From assembly GCF_037893015.1 (NCBI RefSeq), contig NC_133666.1, forward strand, positions 625,407,852 through 625,471,851: a stretch of 64,000 bases of DNA, written 5' to 3'. Origin of the DNA: Macrotis lagotis (taxonomy: Eukaryota; Chordata; Mammalia; Peramelemorphia; Peramelidae). Positions within the stretch are counted from its first letter, which is position 1. Every line of letters starts with the position of its first letter. Under the pieces are notes generated by a model that saw only the letters and a program-made list of their open reading frames with translations, ran no database searches and was not told the DNA's origin. Shown here in pieces: positions 58,901 to 64,000 of this stretch. The translations under genes and the position numbers were made by a program.

Positions 58901-59078
58901 CCCTCCTGCCCCCATTCCCCAAGGTCTGTGCCCTCTCATGGACCCCCCTCTCCTGGGCCCTCTCTCTGCAGTGGAGGACCTGGAGCGGAATGATGGCTCT
59001 GCAGAGCGACCGTACTTCATGTCTTCCAACCTGAAGAAGCTCTTAAACAAGACCAACAAGAAGCCAACTGAAGGATAG
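36339..59078 (+). CDS. SLC44A2: SLC44A2 (CTL2), choline-transporter-like membrane protein
   Basis: Multi-pass choline/ethanolamine transporter-like protein of plasma membrane and mitochondria, carrier of the human neutrophil antigen HNA-3. Exons: 1a 36339-36375 or 1b 47825-47861, then 48824-48872, 49213-49286, 50346-50430, 50641-50725, 50935-51054, 51993-52053, 52144-52267, 52526-52609, 53092-53204, 53433-53564, 54277-54376, 54706-54798, 55036-55120, 55273-55535, 55826-55920, 56078-56181, 56491-56564, 56688-56758, 57033-57121, 57925-58009, then last exon 58972-59078 (709 aa) or 58518-58639 (714 aa). TM1 is [22 protein letters not shown] large Cys-rich, N-glycosylated (NET, NVS) loop follows, then about nine further helices including the conserved [10 protein letters not shown] and [13 protein letters not shown] blocks. 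Every exon is in phase; human length is 706. The exon at 55273 ends at a weak donor (GTCTGC). Intron 13 looks U12-type. Confidence 0.96.
37350..38235. other. SLC44A2 intron 1 start, no further element
   Basis: Downstream edge of the P1 CpG region, then ordinary intron. Confidence 0.4.
38251..38414 (+). repeat. Marsupial tRNA-derived SINE with shortened head
   Basis: Reads GGGGCAGCGCAGTGGATAG, lacking the usual TAGGTGG part of the A-box region. Target duplication TAAAAGGGTGACT. Confidence 0.9.
38557..38738 (+). repeat. Marsupial tRNA-derived SINE with tandem doubled head
   Basis: A first 25-base head (GGGGCAGCTGGATGGCACAG) is followed directly by a second, then a normal body. Target duplication AAAATAACCCTAAG on both sides. 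Confidence 0.92.
39120..40140 (+). repeat. Ancient long interspersed non-coding repeat, family not assigned
   Basis: Strings such as GAATGAGATCACATAGGGAG and AGAAGGCCTTGAAATGCAG with AATGGGGAGCCACTG recall an old dispersed repeat I know from mammal genomes. I cannot name the family. No open frame of interest. Confidence 0.4.
40247..40430 (-). repeat. CORE-SINE, long type
   Basis: GGAGTTTTCTTGGCAAAGATA and TTTTACAGATGAAGAAACTG, reversed. Confidence 0.75.
40500..40672 (+). repeat. CORE-SINE/MIR-like 3' part
   Basis: CTCAGTTTCTGTAAAATGGGG and TATAAATGCTAGCTATTATTA. Confidence 0.6.
41360..42460 (+). repeat. Ancient long interspersed repeat, second fragment
   Basis: GTCATGGGGCACAGCCTGGG and GGAGATTACTTTAGGAGG belong to the same style of old dispersed repeat as 39120-40140. 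Assignment uncertain. Confidence 0.35.
42471..42590 (+). repeat. Direct duplication, copy A
   Basis: Matches 43739-43983 closely (GCTGTCTCTTCCGGTCTTCC against GCTGTCTCTTCAGGTCTTCC), but without a central segment of about 125 bases. Confidence 0.8.
42738..42870 (-). repeat. Diverged tRNA-derived SINE
   Basis: Old minus copy (GGTTAAGTGACTTGCC ... CTATCCACTACCCACCTACC). Confidence 0.65.
42940..43190 (+). repeat. CORE-SINE, long type with extra 3' part
   Basis: Head GCTGCTAGGTGATGCAG, and a 3' part AGATGGCTGTGGAGGAGAAAG shared with 45455-45710. Confidence 0.65.
43739..43983 (+). repeat. Direct duplication, copy B
   Basis: Second copy of the 42471 unit in the same orientation, 1.27 kb downstream in SLC44A2 intron 1, with the extra central segment. 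Confidence 0.8.
44575..44712 (-). mobile_element. LINE-1 3' UTR fragment
   Basis: TTTTCCAATTACAGGCGAAT ... GTTCCACATTTTTCTA, as in the other minus-strand L1 pieces. Confidence 0.55.
44745..44992 (-). repeat. CORE-SINE, long type
   Basis: GGGCTTTCTTGGTAAAGATAC and GAGGAAACTAAGGCAACC, reversed. Confidence 0.7.
45455..45710 (+). repeat. CORE-SINE, long type with extra 3' part
   Basis: Complete head GGTGCAGTGGATAGAGCACC plus the longer 3' part (AAGTGAGGCTGCTGATAGC). Confidence 0.7.
45717..45870 (+). repeat. Marsupial tRNA-derived SINE
   Basis: Full-length, flanked by AAGGACAA on both sides. Confidence 0.9.
45880..47040. other. SLC44A2 intron 1, nothing further recognised
   Basis: No coding signal; a faint CORE-SINE trace near 46790-46900. 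Confidence 0.35.
47400..47824 (+). promoter_or_regulatory. SLC44A2: SLC44A2 downstream promoter (P2) CpG island
   Basis: CpG-rich DNA directly upstream of exon 1b. It contains a (CTC)n-type tract at about 47506-47536 and several GC-box-like motifs. It is a second, separate CpG island inside the long intron between exon 1a and exon 2. Confidence 0.6.
47825..47861 (+). CDS. SLC44A2: SLC44A2 alternative first exon 1b
   Basis: Encodes [12 protein letters not shown] plus one base, with donor G|GTAGGT. It corresponds to the canonical human start MGDERPHYYGKHG. It is the same size as exon 1a and in the same phase. Confidence 0.9.
49843..49898. repeat. (GA)28 microsatellite
   Basis: Unbroken GA dinucleotide run in SLC44A2 intron 3. 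Confidence 0.97.
52785..52938 (-). repeat. Marsupial tRNA-derived SINE
   Basis: Minus copy in SLC44A2 intron 9, with TCAGAGTCTC on both sides. Confidence 0.9.
53670..53870 (-). repeat. MIR
   Basis: TTGCCAAGTGCTTTATAAAT start and TTTAGAGTTGAGGAAACTAAG core, in SLC44A2 intron 11. Confidence 0.65.
54422..54560. repeat. 34-bp minisatellite, about four units
   Basis: Units share ...GGAGGGGACTGGGGAG at a 34-base period in the short intron 12 of SLC44A2; the fourth is diverged. Confidence 0.85.
54799..55035 (+). other. SLC44A2: SLC44A2 intron 13, probable U12-type GT-AG intron
   Basis: The donor GT|GTATCCTCC matches the U12 5' splice-site consensus GTATCCTTT at the first seven bases. The acceptor side (AAGACCTTATTGAGCATCTAG) has no polypyrimidine tract. 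ACCTTATTG at 55018-55026 is a partial match to the U12 branch site, with its A 12 nt from the exon. The boundaries are fixed by frame ([14 protein letters not shown] as in human). Confidence 0.65.
58518..58639 (+). CDS. SLC44A2: SLC44A2 alternative last exon A
   Basis: Spliced from the donor at 58009, this exon gives ...[25 protein letters not shown] and ends SEAQEE-stop. It is homologous in its first half to the other last exon ([19 protein letters not shown]), so the pair looks like a duplicated terminal exon. It has its own poly(A) signal 64 bases past the stop. A human isoform with this kind of C-terminus exists in my recollection. Confidence 0.8.
58703..58708 (+). terminator. SLC44A2: Poly(A) signal AATAAA for last exon A
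   Basis: AATAAA 64 bases after the TAG of last exon A and before last exon B begins, so its use would give the exon-A isoform. Confidence 0.75.
58972..59078 (+). CDS. SLC44A2: SLC44A2 last exon B (canonical)
   Basis: Encodes [20 protein letters not shown] then [15 protein letters not shown]-stop, matching the canonical human C-terminus ([18 protein letters not shown]). Acceptor is CTCTGCAG|TGG. Confidence 0.93.
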
Positions 59079-59824
59079 GCCTCCTCCCAGGCCTCAATGG
59101 AGGGTAGGGGAGGAGGTGGTTTACATTAGGGTCAGTACTTGCCATGGCCCCTTAAAGGCCTCTGCCCCCCCCCACTAACTGCTGCCAACCCAATGATGGA
59201 GCCTAAAGTCCACCCACCCTTCCACAGGCTATTTGAAAGGGGGGGGGGCCTTACTACTGCACTATGGTTTACACTCTTAGGGTAGGGCAGCTGGGCCACC
59301 AACCACAGTCCATCCTTGGACCCCTTTTTCAGTGAAGTCATTCATGTAAGAGACTGCCGCAGGCCCTCAAAGGATTACTTTTTTGGGGGGGGTGTAATTA
59401 CTCTTGTGCTGAGAAATCTTTAAAAAAAAATGTTTTCTCTCTTCTCTTGGTTTCCTGGTCAAGGAGCTTTTTCCTCCTTGTTAGCCCTTTTGGCTTGAGG
59501 CCAGGCTCTCTTTTTCACCTGATCTGAGAAGGGTTGAGGAGGTAGGCTGAGCTGCCTGGATTCACTTCTGGGATCTACCAGACCAGTTAGCAAGAGTAGG
59601 TGAAAGGGAACGTTAATAACTTATTCTGCTGCTTTAAAGTTGACTTTTTTAACCTACTTCTCTGGCCATTGTGTCCCTATCTGAAAAGGGTCTATTTTTT
59701 GACTCATTTCATTACTTGTGGGTGATAAAAAAAATCCCTTGAATTTTGCATATGTATTCTTGTTCTCAGGCTCCTGAGGCTGAGGTTGGGTGTGGGGCAT
59801 GGATGGACCTATCAGAGGTATAGG

Positions 59825-59887
59825 GTGTGTGTGTGTGTGTCTGTGTGTGTGTCTGTGTGTGTGTCTGTGTGTGTGTCTGTGTATGTC
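59825..59887. repeat. GT-rich tandem repeat, 12-bp period
   Basis: CTGTGTGTGTGT units with C at 59841, 59853, 59865 and 59877, inside the SLC44A2 3' UTR. Confidence 0.92.
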
Positions 59888-60517
59888 AAGAAAGAGAGGA
59901 GAGCTATCCCTTTTACTTGTACATCTGCTTTTGGCATGTTTCAAGTTGGTTTGTAGGGAGACTGAGTGGTGGAGTGGGAGGCCCTTTGTTTTTCTCTCCC
60001 CTCAGGGGAAGAGGGAATGGGATGGGAGGCAAGGGCCTGGTGGAGTGAGGCAGGCATAAGAAATGTTAGACCGGGGAGGAGGATGAAAAACTAATAGCCT
60101 TTTAATGGAAACCTGATGGAAGGGCTGGGCTGGTTCTCCTCCCTCATTGTTGATATGGCTGGGGTCCCAAGGGTATTCTCTTTATATGAAAGGAGAAAGG
60201 CTGGCAAAGAAGGTAACCAGGAGTTGGTACAGGGCAAATGAGCCTTCTCTCTTCTTAGGCCCTAGAGGCCAGGCTCAGCTAATCAGGATTGCTTTGTTTC
60301 ATTTGCTTATGTGGATGTAGGCTTTCTTGAGCCTAGTATTTTAATGTCCTAAAATTCTATCCAGTAAGCTTTATTTCATTTTCCCAAAGAGGGAGTATTT
60401 CCCAGTCTTGGGGCCTCCCACATCCTGTGCCTGCTCTGAGACTTGTCCTCCTCTGGCTCAATTGTCTGTGTACCCTCTGATTCCTTACTCCCTATGTCTA
60501 ACTGCATTCCAACCATT

Positions 60518-60523
60518 AATAAA
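60518..60523 (+). terminator. SLC44A2: Poly(A) signal AATAAA for last exon B
   Basis: AATAAA in CCATTAATAAAGTGCC, followed about 30 bases on by a GT-rich stretch (GTCCTGTGGTGC), a typical 3' end of a vertebrate mRNA. Confidence 0.85.
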
Positions 60524-60545
60524 GTGCCTATTTGTACCAGGAACC

Positions 60546-61770
60546 CAGGTCCTGTGGTGCTTTATTCTAAGTAGGGCTGGGAGAAAGAGGGAATCAATCT
60601 CTATTTCCAAGACCAGTGTCCCAAATCAACCCCAGGTTTGTGTGAGCTGAACCTGATAGACACAGAGCTTCTGAGGAAGGAGGTTTGTCCTGGGTTTTTT
60701 TTTTTATAGGCTCAGGTTTCCTTTCCCCATCCCCTCCTTCCCTCCCCCCAGGAGTTGGGAACAATCAGCCCTTATCAACTTTGAGTCCCACATCCAGAAG
60801 AAAACACTAGGGGCCAACCTCATGCTCTGGTGCAAACTGAACCTAACCAGTTCTGTGCAAGGCCTCATGTTGGGCACCAAAGGAGAGACAAGGTGAGTTT
60901 ATGATTAGGTGAGAGCTTAAGATAATGTATCCATCCATCCAAATAGAGTGGTATAGGTAAGCTTGATATCCCAGCTAGATCTTAATTCCATATCTAGATT
61001 GTCTACCAGCCAGTTAACCAGTGATGACTTCTTTTGCCATTTGTGCCCAACTTGTGGTAAGGCACTCTGAGCTCATATTGGTCTGATCAGACACAGTAAC
61101 ATACTGTAATTTGTCTCAAACATAGTGATGTTGTTTTGGTTTTCTTCCATAATGAAGGACAAGAACCAACCAACTTCTTTTGTCCAGGGGACTCATGAAA
61201 TAACCAAGGAGAACTTACCTCAAAACTAGAAAACCCTGGGTTCAAGACTTTCCTTTACTGCATCACTCTAATACATACTAACAGAACTTCTTACAGCTTT
61301 GGGCAACTCCTAAGTGATAGAGAAGGTGTACAGATGGTTTCCTCACTAGGAGTTCCTTAAGCTGATGAAATTGCAGGTTGTGAATAAAAGTTTGACCTAA
61401 CCATATACACAGGAAAAAACCATATGGAGGATTCTTAGAGTCTAGATTATGAAATGGAATTAGATGGATAGCCCAAATAGCTGATCAGTTAGTGGAAGCG
61501 TATTCTAAATGGGCAGACGATGGACAATACATTTGGACTCAGAATTCACTAAGAAAGCAGGCTTGATGGTATTTAGAAAACTGAATGCTACTTCTTTAAA
61601 AATGAACAAATCTACCTTGAAAAAATAAAAGTTCTTACAATACACATAGATAATAAGCAAAACAAAATCTGACATAGGCCATGTCCAAAAATTCAGTGTC
61701 CCAAGTCCATCACTTCCCATGCTACCATGCTTCATCATGAATCCTAGAATCATAGTTGATCATTCATTGG
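60546..61770. other. Intergenic, nothing recognised
   Basis: Downstream of SLC44A2. No exon of the next expected gene (ILF3 in human) is visible. Confidence 0.4.
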
Positions 61771-61774
61771 GTTG

Positions 61775-61995
61775 AATATTTTTAAGACTTTCAAAGTTGT
61801 CTTTATAGGGTTATATAAATTTTTCTCTTGCTCATTTCACTGAGTCAGTTCATGCAAGACTCTCCCAAAGGTTTCTCTGGAAACGTCTTCATTTGTCATT
61901 GCACGATAGTATTCTTTGTCCTTTAACATAATCTGTTCAGCCATTCTCTGAGGAGTTATTTTCTAGTTCTTGATTGCTAGAAAGAACTACTATAA
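61775..61995 (-). mobile_element. Diverged LINE-1 3' UTR fragment
   Basis: AACATAATCTGTTCAGCCATT and TTGATTGCTAGAAAGAAC resemble the L1 tail, reversed. Confidence 0.5.
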
Positions 61996-61999
61996 AATA

Positions 62000-62600
62000 A
62001 CTGAAGTGCTTTTAATGACCCCAAGCTTCACCCTGAAATGATCCATATCTTAACAATAGTGTTCTCAGTAATAGAAGGATCCAGTCTTCAAAGAACTGAG
62101 TTTCACTCCTAGGAAAATGATAGGCCTAAGATAGTTACAACCAATGTATATATTTTCAAAGATGAACTATGCAAAAGGGGCTTAACAGATGCTATTGGGG
62201 AGATGGATGACTGGAGGAGGAAGTGGGCTGGTCATGAAGGAAAACCTGGGATGGCACACCGCCAGCTTGAATGCTCTTGAAGTATCCGTACAAAGATGAG
62301 AGATTATACAGAAAAGTCCCCAGAATGCTGAGTGGATCCCCTAAGAAGCTGGCAAGAGGATGTAAACAATCTGTACTGTGGGTGCACTGAGAAGATCATT
62401 CATTTAGGCACAGTTGAGCAATGTGGATAAACAGAAAGGCAAAAAACAATGTCCTCCAAGGAGTTCACCTTCTAATAGGGAGACAACATGCAAATAACTA
62501 TGTATATACAAAAAATATGGTAATGGAGTGGGGAAGAATGGAGGAATCCTTGGGAAGGACCTAGACAGGCTTTCAGCATGTGAGATTTGAATTTTTGAAT
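62000..62600. other. Intergenic, nothing recognised
   Basis: No gene or assignable repeat. Confidence 0.35.
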
Positions 62601-62615
62601 TTTGACTCGAATTCT

Positions 62616-62777
62616 TGTTTGTTTGGTTTTTTTTAGATTTTTCAAGACAATGGGGTTAAGTGGCTTGCCCAAGGCCACAATGGCTAAGTAATTATTAAGT
62701 GTCTGAGGCCGGATTTGAACTCAGGTACTCCTGACTCCAAGGCCAGTGCTCTATCCACTGTGCCACCTAGCCACCCC
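62616..62777 (-). repeat. Marsupial tRNA-derived SINE
   Basis: Minus copy with 15-base target duplication TTTGACTCGAATTCT / TTTGACTTGAATTCT. Confidence 0.93.
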
Positions 62778-62994
62778 TTTGACTTGAATTCTGAATCAAA
62801 TCCAGAAAGAAATTCCAGGCATGAGGGACTGCCAGTAATGGAACATGGAGTTGGGAGATAGGAGTGTCTTGTGCCCAGTTCACTGAATCTTAAAGAGTAT
62901 AAGGGAAAAAGGAAAGTGAAGACTAGGAAGAGGTTATCAAGGACTTAAAATGTCAAATAGGACTTTTAGGGGACATTTAGCCAATTGGGGACAA

Positions 62995-63075
62995 GTGTCA
63001 AGTATCAGGTCACATTTGAACTACAGTCCTCCTGACTATATGACCAGGACTCTTGTCTATCCACTGCATCTAATT
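62995..63075 (-). repeat. Old SINE remnant
   Basis: CACATTTGAACTACAGTCCTC and TCTATCCACTGCATCTAATTG, reversed. Confidence 0.45.
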
Positions 63076-63463
63076 GTTCTCAAACATCTGATGCTAGAGG
63101 TATAAAGGATTGGAATTTGTTGATTAGGATGGGTGAAATGGTGAGTCAGACCTTGATCTAGGAAATCACTTAGATAGATTATAATGAAAGACATGAAACA
63201 GGAAGACTACATGAAACAGGAAGACTTTCAGTGGTGTAGGTGAGGGGAGGAGGGCCTAGAGTAGTTATGGGAGGGGGAAGGGGCTGGATGTGAGATTTTG
63301 TGAAGGTATAAAGTGCCAGCCTAGACAATAGATTAGTTATGTAGGGTGTAGGAGAGGGAGGAATCTGGAATGACATAGAAGTTTAGAGCCTGCGTGATTA
63401 GGAGGATGAGGTACTTAATAATTGTAAAGTTGGGAAAGGTTTTTATTTTTTGTGAAAGATTTT

Positions 63464-63896
63464 AATTATTTTGAATTTTACAATTTTTCCCCCAATCTTG
63501 CTTCCCTCCCTTCCAGTCTTTACATTGTTTCCATGCTATACATTGTTGTAAATTGAATGTGTTGAGAGAGAAATCATATCCTTAAGATGAAAAAAACATA
63601 AAAGAGATAGCAAGATTACATAAGATAACGGTTTTTTTAATTAAAGGTAATAGTCTTTGGTCTTTGTTTGAACTCTACAATTCTCTCTCTGGATACAGAT
63701 GGTATTCTCCATTGCAGATACCCCCAAATTGTGCCTGATTGATGCACTGATGGAATGAGCAATTCATTTGCTCATAATGAGCAATTCACCTTATCATCAG
63801 TCCCATGTTGCTGTTAGGGTATACAATGTTTTTCTGGTTCTGCTCATTTCCCTCAGCATCAGTTCATGCAAATCCTTCTAGATTTCCCTGAATTCA
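63464..63896 (-). mobile_element. LINE-1 3' UTR
   Basis: Minus-strand L1 tail: TTTTACAATTTTTCCCCCAAT at its 3' end, then TCTCTGGATACAGATGGTAT and CTCAGCATCAGTTCATGCAA. It mirrors the plus-strand 3' UTR at 8500-8950. Confidence 0.75.
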
Positions 63897-64000
63897 AAGT
63901 TGTGAAAGGTTTTGAGAGGAAAGAGAATAAATGTTTTTTTGTTTATGCTGAGATTGAGGTGTTGAAAACATCAGATCTAAGATGTTCAAAAGATAGCTTT

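Larger units (their letters stand above)
59079..60545 (+). other. SLC44A2: SLC44A2 3' UTR (long isoform)
   Basis: Runs from the exon B stop to the AATAAA at 60518-60523, with cleavage expected about 20 bases later. It contains a GT-rich tandem repeat at 59825-59887. No other coding potential is recognised. Confidence 0.75.

Overview
The window looks like marsupial genomic DNA. It is dense with one tRNA-derived SINE family of the type I know from marsupial genomes (over 20 copies), older CORE/MIR-like SINEs with the same gene-side hallmarks, and 3' ends of L1 LINEs. The genes have vertebrate exon-intron structure and CpG-island promoters. The exact species cannot be read from the sequence; an Australian or American marsupial would both fit.

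Four protein-coding genes are present in the order known from human chromosome 19p13.2: KRI1 (minus strand, 1-10543, last exons outside the window), CDKN2D (minus, 11880-12538), AP1M2 (minus, 14493-23965) and SLC44A2 (plus, 36339-59078). I rebuilt every coding exon by hand from splice sites, reading frame and remembered human protein sequence. All junctions keep phase: AP1M2 gives 423 aa, CDKN2D 167 aa, SLC44A2 709 or 714 aa, and KRI1 556 complete residues of an open-ended frame.

Region by region: 1-10543 is KRI1, with a 3.1 kb intron 4 holding an L1 3' end and SINEs. 10.1-13.5 kb is a long CpG-rich zone with the KRI1 promoter, all of CDKN2D and its promoter. 13.85-24.1 kb is AP1M2. 24.1-36.1 kb is intergenic and almost wholly repeats. 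36.1-60.5 kb is SLC44A2, with two alternative CpG-island first exons 11.5 kb apart and two alternative last exons, each with its own poly(A) signal. 60.5-64.0 kb is intergenic repeat-rich DNA.

The genes do not form a pathway: KRI1 serves ribosome biogenesis in the nucleolus, CDKN2D inhibits CDK4/6, AP1M2 is the epithelial AP-1 clathrin-adaptor medium chain and SLC44A2 is a choline-transporter-like membrane protein. The three minus-strand genes are packed head to tail, with only a few hundred bases between each poly(A) signal and the next promoter.

The most interesting signals are two introns with minor-spliceosome (U12-type) hallmarks, one in AP1M2 with a rare GC first dinucleotide and a perfect U12 branch site, and one in SLC44A2. 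Others are the paired alternative ends of SLC44A2, E-boxes near the AP1M2 start, nested SINE insertions with clear target duplications, and a local intronic duplication. I see no previously undescribed multi-gene system.
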